Positions 9,386 through 19,200 of a stretch of DNA of 64,000 nt are shown piece after piece. The notes beneath the pieces were generated by a model, which had not been told where the DNA came from, searched no databases, and was given only the letters and a program-made list of their open reading frames with translations. Source of the stretch: Delphinapterus leucas (lineage: Eukaryota > Chordata > Mammalia > Artiodactyla > Monodontidae); the NCBI RefSeq assembly GCF_002288925.2, contig NW_022098021.1, forward strand, positions 31,101,822-31,165,821, written 5' to 3'. A program made the translations under genes and the position numbers. Position 1 is the first letter of the stretch. Each line of letters begins with the position of its first letter.

Positions 9386-11900
9386 GCAAAATAAATCCAT
9401 AGACTTCATTATATCTTTCCCGGAAACACCACATGAAACATTAACTATTTTTTAGAATTTTCAAAAATAAACAGGAAATACCAGTATGGAATTTTAGTAA
9501 TGAAGCCAAGAAGGAAATAGCAATATGTGAGAGGTCCTCTGGGCAACACCTGATTTTGTTTTATGAAGCACATTTTTTATGCAAAATTACTCTGGAAGAA
9601 GCTACTGGCATCTTTTATTCAAGTCAAAATATAATACATAGTTTATGCCTACCATCTGAGAGAAAGGACCACCTAACAGTATTCTTACATGTTCGTCAGA
9701 TCTATCTGCTCACTGGCATGGCCCATTTGTGGGTTGATCCAACAATTTCATTTGTCACAGTGATCTGCTGACTCATAAATATTTCATATAATCTCTTAAC
9801 TTAGTGGATTGTATTACTAATATCTAGTGCTTTTTTTCACTCCTAAAATATAAGATTTAGCCTATTGCTTGGTAATTGAATGGAAAAATAAATAAAATAA
9901 AAATAAATGTTTTTGTAGAATAGTTCTGGTGACAGTATATTTTAGTTCAACAGAAGGATGGAGAAATAAGAAACCTCTGTTCTCTTATTTTATTCAAAGT
10001 CAATAAATACAAGACAATAAGGATAAAGGGAAAAGGTTATTACTATGAACATGCATCAGGTACTTTATAATTTTTACTTTATTCATAATAATAAACATAT
10101 GCACTTGTATTTGAACTGACCAATGATGTACCTTGCTTGGTGCAATTATAAGGATATGTTCCAATCTGCATTCTGATTTCGTAACACTAGGAAGCTCTTA
10201 TTTGAATCAATCCCAACAGCAATTTAGAATAACAACAATCCATTTAAAAACAACCTGTTATCCTTCTCAAATATAACACGATTATGTAATTCATTGTTCA
10301 GAACTAGTTCTTTTCTGTCTTAGAAAATGTGAATATTCTAATTATCCACTCATCTTGGTTCAAACACTATTGTAATTCTTTAAATTGGATTCTTCTACAG
10401 AATACAGAGGTTGGGAAATTATTTTCTGATTGAAAAATGTGAAAAGTCAATTTACTAACTTTATACTCTTTCTTTGATGTCTAAATATTTACAGTAATTT
10501 TGAATGATTCTACATAAAGTACTTAATATTAACAGTGTTTAATGATTATGTGGAATTTTAGTCACTATGAAGTGTTCAGAAATTGAAGGCATTTTTGTAC
10601 AACATCACTCTTAGATAAGTCAGTGCATTTTATGCATCTCAGAAAAAAATAAACCAAATGAGGGAAGCCTGTCAGGGCAGTTTACCATGGTCTAGCTTCA
10701 AAATGGAGATGAATTGCTGCTGCCATATCAAGCATATGCAATCCATCCAAGATCTTTAAAACTGCTGCAGTTATAGCAACACTGAGTGATTCTGAAGCAC
10801 TAGGATCTTTTCCCCTCCATTATGTATATAATATAGATAGAGTTTCCAAGATGGGATTCTAGAGGTCAGGGGACAACAAAAATATATCATCGTGCTCCAG
10901 TGTCTTGCACAAAATTCATACCCAAGGTAAGCGCCCAGAAAATGTAAGTTTAATGAAGGAATAAATGTTATTAAGACCATTTTTACATGGAATGACCAAA
11001 TAAAATCAGTTCCAGAAGCTCTAATTTAATCTGACACGTCCATCCTGTCTATACAAATCTGATCTAGGGAAATTCAGAATTTTTAGGCTTGACTGACATC
11101 ATTGGCACCATGTTCTGTAAGCCAGTACATATTTATGCTGAAATAGCACCTTTACATTGAAGAAGTGAGCAGATTATAGGAAAAATATCTCTTCTAATTT
11201 AGTACCAGTAGCATTTAACATGGTGCATCAATAGCCAGCACTGAGGGGCCAGTGGATCAGGAACTTTCCCAAACAGTTTTGCCTATGATTGCAATTAAGT
11301 GACAATAGCCTATAGTGACCAGTTCAAGAGTAGAAAAATAAAAGGAAAAAAAAAAACAAAGACAAGAAAATAATGTAAAAGTAGATGAAATAGAAGGAAT
11401 GAGAGAAAAATAGATAATAGATAAAGTGAGTAAAACTATTATGTTTTTACATGATCTTGGTGGCATCCTGGTCACAGGTTAACCATTATACTTTTCAGAT
11501 ACATTCCACAGAGCCCTTGTGTTCAGAGAAAAAAGAGAAAGAGGAAGATTAGCCAGATGGGCAGATTTATACCTCCTCCCCCTGCTTCCTCTTTCAAATA
11601 AGGTAGTTCTACCTTTATATATAGTTCCATAATATTTCTACGAGATATTTCATGTGAAGAAAAGTTTGGATACCTTTAAAAATGTTTTATTATTACTTTT
11701 TTATACTCCTTCTGTCTAGGGGGAAAATAATAGGTAAGGAGGTAAAGATTTAGGCAATTATTTTCATTCTATATTTGACAGATCCTATGTTTCAATTTGC
11801 AGTCCACCACCCATTAGATACAGAAATCAAGTCTTCAGACATAGACCTTTTATGGTTCCCATTGTTATCTGCAAAATCATCTCCTTCTGTGTTGCCTGTT
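9386..11900. other. Unique AT-rich sequence, no gene or young repeat seen
   Basis: No open frame here exceeds about 72 codons and none shows codon-like composition. The stretch lacks SINE heads, L1 landmarks and long tandem repeats. Small AT-rich tracts occur near 9890 and 11345. Confidence 0.5.
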
Positions 11901-11904
11901 TAAC

Positions 11905-12150
11905 TTAGACTCTTCCTAAAGTGGCAACTTTATTTGTCTCCTGACATACCCTATACTTTCCCTCTTCCATAACTTTGCTCATCTATTCTCTCTCCTACCT
12001 AAACCACTCTTACTGATGTTTTTAACCTGTCTTTATAGCCATCTTTCAAAGCCCTCATCAAATGGAAATATACTTCAATGCCTTTTTTGCAATTCCTATA
12101 TGATGGGAAATTTTCCTTCTCTGTACTTTAACACACAGATATATATCATG
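11905..12150 (+). repeat. Possible L2 LINE fragment
   Basis: The pyrimidine-rich text with CTTTGCTCATCTATTCTCTC, ATCTTTCAAAGCCCTCATCA and AATGCCTTTTTTGCAATTCC resembles the 3' part of ancient L2 elements (segment around 'ccttcaagtctcagctcaaatg'). Highly diverged; family assignment tentative. Confidence 0.4.
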
Positions 12151-12198
12151 TATTATATGTTTGCTTTTAGTTTTTGTTTAGATCAATTATAAAGTTAG

Positions 12199-12440
12199 TA
12201 GCACAGTGTATTGGTGAAGTGAGAATGCTCTGGGATTAAGATGCCTCAGCCAAATCTCAGTTTTGCCACTTTCTAGGTATATGAACCTAAACTAGTCACT
12301 TAAGCACTTGGTGCCCCAGTTTTCTCATTTCATAGATGTTTTGTGAAGTTCAAATACAAGAAAAGAAGCAAAAATACTGATAGTATTTTGTACACAGTAA
12401 GTGCTCCATGCAGCTATTTATTAAGATCATTATTATTTGT
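12199..12440 (+). repeat. MIR SINE relic
   Basis: A plus-strand MIR is readable nearly from end to end: GTATTGGTGAAGTGAGAATG, CTCAGTTTTGCCACTTTCTA, GCCCCAGTTTTCTCATTTCA, ACACAGTAAGTGCTCCATGC and a closing ATCATTATTATT. Confidence 0.75.
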
Positions 12441-12444
12441 TTTA

Positions 12445-12960
12445 TGAATATGCATTATTTCCCCAAAGACAACAAGGACTCTGTGTTTTGTTTTATTCTG
12501 TCATTATACATTATAGACTATCAAGGTGGTTGATATGCAATAGGTAAAGACTATTTTGAATTGAACTGAAATAAACTAAATCAGTGTCCTTTTTAGAGTT
12601 CCTCTGCAATGGAAGCTTGCCATTTTCTTTCTTTTTTCTGGGTTTCCTGGTAAAGTTCCAACTTTGGTGATTACATTTGGTTTATAACATTTCTGGTGTG
12701 CTTTAATTGGAAATGTGTTTTTCTTGCCTCACAGAAGGATAAGAAAAAAGAGGAAGCATACGATGATTCTACCCATAAGTGGTTGCATTCCACTGTAATA
12801 TGGAGGAGACTAATTCCCTTCACCCTGCCTAACGGAGCTCTGTGGAGACACTATTCATACCGTGGAAATGAAAACTCTTCAGGAGACGCCTTCATGAAGC
12901 ACAATGGCTAATATGCATTAGGAGTTTACTATGGTTATATCTGTATGATACGTTTCTCAG
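12445..12960. other. No feature recognised
   Basis: A 71-codon frame (12696-12911) lies here but has no recognised homology, no strong start context and no repeat or exon signature. I treat it as chance. Confidence 0.45.
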
Positions 12961-12964
12961 TTGT

Positions 12965-13135
12965 ATTTTATATTTATCCCTTCAACAGTCCTAAGAAGTG
13001 GGTTGTATAATTATTCCCCTTTTTCCACTTAAGACAATGAATTCAAAGTGTTTGCTTGATGTGCTCAAAGTTACACAGCTAGTGAAATGGCAGAATCTGA
13101 ATCTGAAGACAATTGATTCCAGAGATGGTAGATTT
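12965..13135 (-). repeat. MIR SINE relic
   Basis: Reversed MIR signature: CAACAGTCCTAAGAAGTGGG, TATTCCCCTTTTTCCACTTA and TCAAAGTTACACAGCTAGTG followed by GGCAGAATCTGAATCTG. Confidence 0.7.
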
Positions 13136-13970
13136 TGCTAGATTGATTCTTTATATCCTAATATTGAGAGTCATCTTGAAGCATTCTTAGCAAATGTAGA
13201 AATGAAGAATGCAAGAGTAACTGCCAGAAATTCCCATAAAATGCCACTATATGAACTTCTAAGGAACCCTGACATAACTCAGCCTACAGAGTAGAATAGA
13301 CCCTGAACTGAAAGTGTTCAAATTCTCCCATCCCAAGGAAGAGAGCTCATAAAAGAAAGTTAATTTCAGATGCAGAAAATGGACTTATGTTTTGTGCACA
13401 ATTGAGCTTATAATCTGAAATCCGTAGCTATTCATAACTATTTATTTGAACCTCACTAGTCAATTTAAACCAATATTTTCAGAATGTAATTTATTCAAAT
13501 TGAATAAATTAATTTTAAAAGTACTATAAAATGTGTGTGTAAGCAGCATGAAGTGATGATTTTATAACGCTGCCTATCCTTTTTATAGAATTTTTTTTTT
13601 TTTTTTTTTTTTTAGAAATGGAACATCTCTAAGGGCATTTCTATTAAGAGTAACCTAAAGCTCTTTCTTCATTGTCTATTCTTGGCTGGAAATCATTTCC
13701 AAAGAATACAATTCAAATACTTAATTTTTATTGCATCTTCTTTAGAAAATTTCTCAAAATGTTATATATGTTTAATGTTAGCAAACTTGTTTTAAGACTT
13801 TTCACTCTCAATTTTTTCTTACAAGTTTTGCAGATATTCCAAAGTCTCTTCCTATTCCAAAAAAACTTCTAAAATATGAGTCCCCGTGTAGGCCAAGATG
13901 ACTTCTGGTTCCTCCACTACCCACTTCAACTTTAGCATATGCCTTTTGGGCTGTCAACTAATAACGTTTG
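13136..13970. other. Unique sequence with a poly(T) tract
   Basis: An uninterrupted T run lies at about 13590-13614 with no SINE or L1 body attached on either side, so it is a simple repeat rather than a retroposon tail. The rest is AT-rich with no recognisable feature. Confidence 0.5.
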
Positions 13971-13977
13971 CTTTTCA

Positions 13978-14345
13978 CTTTGTTTGTCTATTACTATGTA
14001 ACAAACCACTCCACAATTTAGTCTTAAAGCAACAACAGATACTTATTTGCCCACAGTTCTCTGATTTGAGCACAACGTGGAAGAGACAGGTTTTCTATGC
14101 TGCATGTGGCATCAGCAAAGGAAGCTCAAATGTAGCTGGAAGATCCATTTTCAAAATGGCCTCATTCAAGCGTCAAGTTTGTACTGGTTGATAGATGAGA
14201 GCTCTGCCGGAGCTATTCAAGCAGGAGTCTTGATTTTTCTCCCTGCAGTGTCTCTATTAGTCTAGATTGGATATGTAAAGTGTAGTCTCAGGATACTAGC
14301 ATTTCTTACATGGTGGATGGCTTCCACCATGGATAAAAAGACAAA
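13978..14345. repeat. Ancient LTR-like mammalian repeat
   Basis: TATTACTATGTAACAAACCA, AACAACAGATACTTATTTGC and GAAGATCCATTTTCAAAATGGCC are the kind of text found in old dispersed mammalian repeats, probably LTR-type. There is no open retroviral coding sequence. I cannot fix the family or orientation without a library. Confidence 0.4.
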
Positions 14346-14489
14346 TGTAAAGTTAACAGGCATTCTTACATATTAGGCTCAGAACTTGACAGTATTACTT
14401 CTGAAATAATTTATTGATTACAAATCCAAGGGGAGTGATTGCACAAGATCATGACTAGCAATGACTAGTAAAAGATATGGTTCATTGGG

Positions 14490-14960
14490 AGCTGTTGGGG
14501 CAGGGGTCGGGAATGGGAATGAAACAGATTGGCATGCTCTTCTATCATGTAAATATCCAAACTCTCAGGTATTTTAAAAAATGATTTCATATGAATATGA
14601 AAAAATGGAGAGGAGCAGACGTTAATCAAATATTCAAAGAAGCAATTGTAAAGTTGAGAAGCGAGGAAGAAAAACGTTTCCAAGGAAAGAGGATAGCCTG
14701 CGCAAAGTTCCCTTGGTTATGAGGAAACATGCTAACTATGAAGGATGCCAATGTGTCTGGAATACAGAGAGTGAAGAGGACCGGGATGTGAGATGAAGCT
14801 AGAGGGAAAGATGGGACCTGTAGGGCTTTTGGAGCTGCATTAAGGGAGTTTTCCCTTTATTCCAAGAACACTGAAAAGTTATCTAAGAGTTCTAAGCTAG
14901 AAAGTTACATGGTAAGAATTCCAATTTAAAAAAATCACTTTGGTTGATACACAAAGAGTT
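14490..14960. repeat. Ancient interspersed repeat, family not fixed (copy 1)
   Basis: Text such as GTAGGGCTTTTGGAGCTGCA, GAGTTTTCCCTTTATTCCAA, AGTTACATGGTAAGAATTCC and AAAAATCACTTTGGTTGATA follows an old mammalian repeat whose better copies read 'agggccttgtaggcc... ttggattttat... agtgacatgatctga... agatcactctggctgc'. Related fragments lie at 15670-16560 and 62480-62710. Confidence 0.45.
14497..14517 (+). other. Predicted G-quadruplex motif
   Basis: GGGGCAGGGGTCGGGAATGGG has four G runs with loops of 2, 2 and 3 bases inside the ancient repeat. Confidence 0.6.
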
Positions 14961-14964
14961 TCTC

Positions 14965-15090
14965 CATTTATAATATTGGAATAGTAATATCACTTCATAA
15001 TGCTTAAGTGTTCAACATAGTGTCAAGCACATATTAAACACGCCATAACTGTTAGTTCTTGTTATTAACTGCTGTTATTATTACTGCTGT
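14965..15090 (+). repeat. MIR SINE fragment (3' half)
   Basis: AATGCTTAAGTGTTCAACAT, GTGTCAAGCACATATTAAAC and a closing GTTATTATTACTG match the 3' half of a plus-strand MIR. Confidence 0.5.
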
Positions 15091-15660
15091 TTGTTGTTTC
15101 TGGTGGCTTAGAACTACATTTGTATTCACAAAAATCAGAGATGTTTGTCCAGAAAGTCAGATGATGGGAGTTGTTTGCTGGACATGCAGGAAGGGAGGAG
15201 AGTCCTTTTGAAGAAGTAAGCCTCATCTGGTGCAAAAACTCAGCAGAAAGATCAAATTCCTCCTTTAAAATAATACACACACTCAAACACTGTGAGTGCT
15301 TAAAGAATAATTAAGGTGAAGCAATACAATACCTAAGAAAGCTGGTAGAAACAGACCTTAGTGGCAAAGTTCTATTTAGTCAGGATAAAAAGTGAAAACT
15401 ATTCACAGCCCAGGCCTAGCTGAATTTCCAGCATCTTCAGTGAGTCCTGAGGAGACTATTCTTCCTATAACATCAGCAGCCCAAGCTATGCTTTGTTCCT
15501 CCAGCATCTTGCCTCTTGAGGACTTATTGGTCTTTTCTTGCCATTTGTTTTAGTCAGTAGTCCTTGGTCTACCTGTCTGGTCTCCTGCATCTAACTTTAG
15601 TGACAACATGAAGCAACAGCAGTGGTGAAGGAGGCAGATTTTCATCAGGCACTTTATGCC
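15091..15660. other. No feature recognised
   Basis: Mixed-composition unique sequence; open frames here are short and lack any recognisable domain. Confidence 0.45.
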
Positions 15661-15669
15661 TCAAATTTA

Positions 15670-16560
15670 TTTAAAAATTCACTAAAGATTTACTCATCAA
15701 ACATTTAACAAAAGCCTACTATGTGCCAGACATTTTTCCATATTCTAGCAATCTAGAAAACTGACTCTCAGGAACTTAGGTTCTAGTAATAAGGACAGAG
15801 GTAATAGGGGAATAAATAAATGAGAAGCAAAAATTTATCTTAATGATAACTGTCAAAACAATATAAAAATTAACTGATATAGTGGAAAATGGCTGGGTTT
15901 GTGGGGAAGGAAGGTGTGCACATTATATTGAGTGATATAAAGAAGCCACAATTAGCATTCTTGGACCGAGGTTTCTATCAAGAATAAGCGCTAAGTTCAA
16001 AAGTTCTAAAGGCACAAACAATATTGGAGTATTGAAGGAACAGAAAGAAGTTTAATGTTGTTGACTCATGGTCTATCAGCAAAGAGTAGTAGGGGATGAA
16101 CTTGGAGAGGTAGGCAAGGGTCATATAATGAGACTCTTATGCCCATGCTAAAGAGTTTGGATTTTCTCGCATGTGCAATGGAAAACCATGGAATTTTTTT
16201 AGAAGTGGAAATATATGATCTGATTTACATTAAACAACTATCATGGTGGGTGCTTTGTGTTGAACAGACAAGAGGGACTTCAGGTAAATAATTTAGGATG
16301 CTGTTTCAAGAGAAAAGTGATGTTGGTTTAGATCACAGTGGCAAAATTGAAGAAAAAGACATTTGGACTTTGGATGCAAAATTCTAACTTCTGTTAGAAT
16401 AAACAAGAACTTTGAGTCTATGGATAATTTTGGAGTGGGAAGTATTACTTGCAAAAAGTGAAGTTTGTGATAGTAAGACATGTCAGTGTATAGGGAGTAA
16501 CTGGGAGAAAAAGATGAAATAGTGTATTCACCCTGAATTTGTGGAGTATCTAATTTCATT
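15670..16560. repeat. Ancient L2-type end plus interspersed repeat (copy 2)
   Basis: The left end (CATTTAACAAAAGCCTACTA, TGTGCCAGACATTTTTCC, CAGGAACTTAGGTTCTAGTA) is the reversed 3' end of an L2-like LINE. It continues into GAGGTAGGCAAGGGTCATAT, GCTAAAGAGTTTGGATTTTC, GGAAAACCATGGAATTTTTT and TATGATCTGATTTACATT, the same repeat as at 14490-14960. The whole appears to be one old insertion, with the strand depending on the family definition. Confidence 0.55.
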
Positions 16561-18290
16561 TTATAATGTTCAATAAATGGTTTTATAATGTTTATGGTGG
16601 AGTATCTAAGAGTAAAAAAGAGTTTTAGGCATTTTTTCCCATGTGATTAGAACTTGGTAGTCTAATTCTAACCCTAATGCCTCTAAAAAAAGAGTTCCTT
16701 TTGTCTCGTCTCTTTTTATGTGGAAGAAGGATGGATGTAAAGAAGGCTTACATGTCACCCCTGCTAGAAGTGGTACCAAAAATACACAGATCCTTAATTT
16801 TCCTCTTTGGATATTTGGTACAGTAAAAGAGTCAATCTTGGTGCCCTGAGGAACAATTCCTGCTATTGTGTTTCTGATTTCCATTAATGGAAATGATGTA
16901 ATAAACAGAAATCCAGATTGAGGGTCAGTAGACATACTTTTGTTGGGGTGGGGGAGGAGAATGACGTCCAGGAAATGTTTTATTAACTGACTCTGTGATA
17001 AGTCATATACACTGAGTATGTCTCATTTCCCAATTTACGGAGTGATGATGCTCCTTCTTCCTCCAGGATTCAAAGATAATCTTGCATATCATGTATAAGG
17101 CATTCTAGAGAAAAGTACATTTGAAATACAATCTCTAATAGTACAATCTTTAAATGTGAACTCGAACCACTAAGTGATTTAAAGACTTGCCCTAAGTATT
17201 ACACACTGAGTAACAAAGACTGAGTTTATCCATTGAATTCTTAGCTTAAAATCCCTCATTCATGCCGAGTCAATCTAATTTTTCAAAACTCATGTTTTAA
17301 TAACCAAAAGCTAACACTCTATCTTTAAATATCTATGAATTGAAGGTACAGGTAATTTTCAAATCTAAGTGTGAAGGTGGTAATCCTTAAAGTTTAGAAC
17401 ATGTGAGAAATGTAAAGTAGTTAATATAAAATTAGACTAAAATGTGCAGTGTATGTTTTTCATATTCAGCTTCTCAGATCCTTTAAGTATGTATAAAATT
17501 GACTGTGAATAGTTCTTTATTACTAGATTTACAAACTTTGGTTGACATTCTATAGCTTGAAGGTAAAATATCATGAAACAGTAAAATGAAGAATACTTAA
17601 GAATTGCTTAAGTGCCATGACTGATCTTTCTTATTATCCTTTATTAGTGCATAAGTCATTAAAATGAAGTCATCATCATACACATACACATCATTTCAAG
17701 CCTCTAGGACTGGTATATAGTATATTTGATTCTTACATTATTATGCAAGATATATTCATGGCTAGTTTTAACACACTGTTTGCTCCGAGTCAGTTGTCGA
17801 GCTTCCCCAGAGTGATGTATCTGGTTATACTGTGGTGGGTGTTTACATGAATGTTATTGATGATTTAAGCAACTTGGCTTAGAGGCTCTTTTAATAACTC
17901 CTGCTGAAGAAGAGGTAATAATAGTGAACAATACTGTCATCTGTCATACAATACTTCAGAATGTTCCCATTAAGAGAGAACTGCTCAGCAGTTTTTCCAG
18001 GTGTTACCTATCAGCTACAAATACCTCCTTATTTTCAGTTTCACTCTGTATCAACATAAATTAGTGGTTTTACAAGTTAATTTCTTTTACTATCCACTGC
18101 TTTCTCTGAGAATGTGTCATGAGTTCACGAACAGCAGTGACATCTCATAACCATAACAGCACTTTCATTCAATGTAAATATTTTATTTATAGATTAGCAA
18201 GATGTAAAATGATATAACCAAAGAACAAGCAAAATCATGTAGAATGTCTGCCCCATGCATCAATATTATGTAGAATATCAAGTTAAAGGA
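16561..18290. other. Unique sequence, no gene recognised
   Basis: A 109-codon minus-strand frame (16606-16935) is the longest here. It shows no domain, signal peptide or codon pattern that I recognise and is treated as chance. A short local duplication of TTTTATAATGTT text occurs at 16559-16600. Confidence 0.45.
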
Positions 18291-18297
18291 TATGTAA

Positions 18298-18570
18298 GTT
18301 GGTGTAGTGGGTAGAGGGTACTGCTGAAGAGAGAGTCCTTTGGGGTATGAAGGTCCTGGTAGAAATTATTTCTCACCTCTACCAGCAGTGGGACCGTGGG
18401 CACATTATGAACCTCTCTAAATGTCAGTCTTCATCTTTAAATTGAGGATAATAATGTAGCTATTTTTTTTTAATGTAGCTACTTTAGAGTATATATTGCA
18501 GATGGTATCCTTAATATGCCTGGCATGTACTAAGCATCTGAAAAAGTATAGATATTATCATTAATGCATT
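18298..18570 (+). repeat. MIR SINE relic
   Basis: Plus-strand MIR order: GTGTAGTGGGTAGAGGGTAC, ACCTCTACCAGCAGTGGGAC, CATTATGAACCTCTCTAAAT, CTTCATCTTTAAATTGAGGA, TGCCTGGCATGTACTAAGCA and ATTATCATTA. A short internal duplication of AATGTAGCTA (18454 and 18472) interrupts it. Confidence 0.6.
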
Positions 18571-18750
18571 GTTATTGTGAGGATTAATGTTAGAAATAGA
18601 AAATAAATGACATTTTTATTTGTGGTGGTTTTTAGATACATCTGATAATTCTTTGACAACCCGTCCTACTTTTTGTGGAGTTTAATCCTCTCCCCAATAT
18701 GGATTGGCCTTAATAACTCACTTCTAACAAATAGAACATGTTGGAAGTTG

Positions 18751-18768
18751 CTGTGTGGTGTGCTTTCT
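18751..18768 (+). repeat. 18-bp target-site duplication, left copy
   Basis: CTGTGTGGTGTGCTTTCT is repeated without mismatch at 18868-18885, bracketing the L1 fragment. Confidence 0.92.
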
Positions 18769-18867
18769 TTTTTTTTAACATCTTTATTGGGGTATAATTG
18801 CTTTACAATGGTGTGTTCGTTTCTGCTTTATAACAAAGTGAATCAGTTATATATATACATATGTTCC
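18769..18867 (-). mobile_element. Very short 5'-truncated L1 3' end
   Basis: Between perfect 18-bp repeats lie a T run, AACATCTTTATTGGGGTATA, ATTGCTTTACAATGGTGTGT and TATACATATGTTCC. On the minus strand this is the last roughly 95 bases of the same L1 family as the 2-9 kb copy, with its A tail. The match to the family end and the clean duplication show a relatively recent insertion into an older repeat. Confidence 0.93.
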
Positions 18868-18885
18868 CTGTGTGGTGTGCTTTCT
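18868..18885 (+). repeat. 18-bp target-site duplication, right copy
   Basis: Identical to 18751-18768 and directly adjoins the truncated 5' end of the L1 fragment. Confidence 0.92.
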
Positions 18886-19200
18886 AAGATTAATTCATAC
18901 ATTGAGGTAAATTTCCCTTCTGACTCTCTCTCTCTTTTGGGACACATGCATTTTGATCTCTGAGTAGTCATGGAAGAAGTCCCTGAGCCACCATGCTGTA
19001 GAAATAACATAGAGCTTGAGAGACCACGGAGGGCTGGTGCTCCATCCTCTAGCTGTTTGATGTTTCCAGTCCATAACCAGATACATGATGATTCCCCCCC
19101 CAGCAGTCTGACTGTCACTGATGAGAGATCTGAGCATGGTGCTATTATTCAAGCCACAGTTGGGAGGTAGCTTTTAGGCAGCAGTAGATTACCCAAACAC

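Larger units (their letters stand above)
18680..19200. repeat. Ancient LTR-like repeat, split by an L1 fragment
   Basis: TTTAATCCTCTCCCCAATAT, GGATTGGCCTTAATAACTCA and, on the other side of the L1 insertion, GGGACACATGCATTTTGATC, CCCTGAGCCACCATGCTGTA and GGCAGCAGTAGATTACCCAA match the order of an old dispersed mammalian repeat, most likely LTR-derived. No retroviral genes are present. Family name not fixed. Confidence 0.45.

Noticed and set aside
16606..16935. 109-codon minus-strand frame
   Set aside because: No domain, signal or family recognised, and no exon context. A frame of this length is plausible by chance in 64 kb; an alignment search would settle it.
18943..19190. Possible exon in the 85-96 codon overlapping frames
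   Set aside because: The stretch matches an old LTR-like repeat on both sides of an L1 insertion; there is no paired splice-site structure or coding bias.
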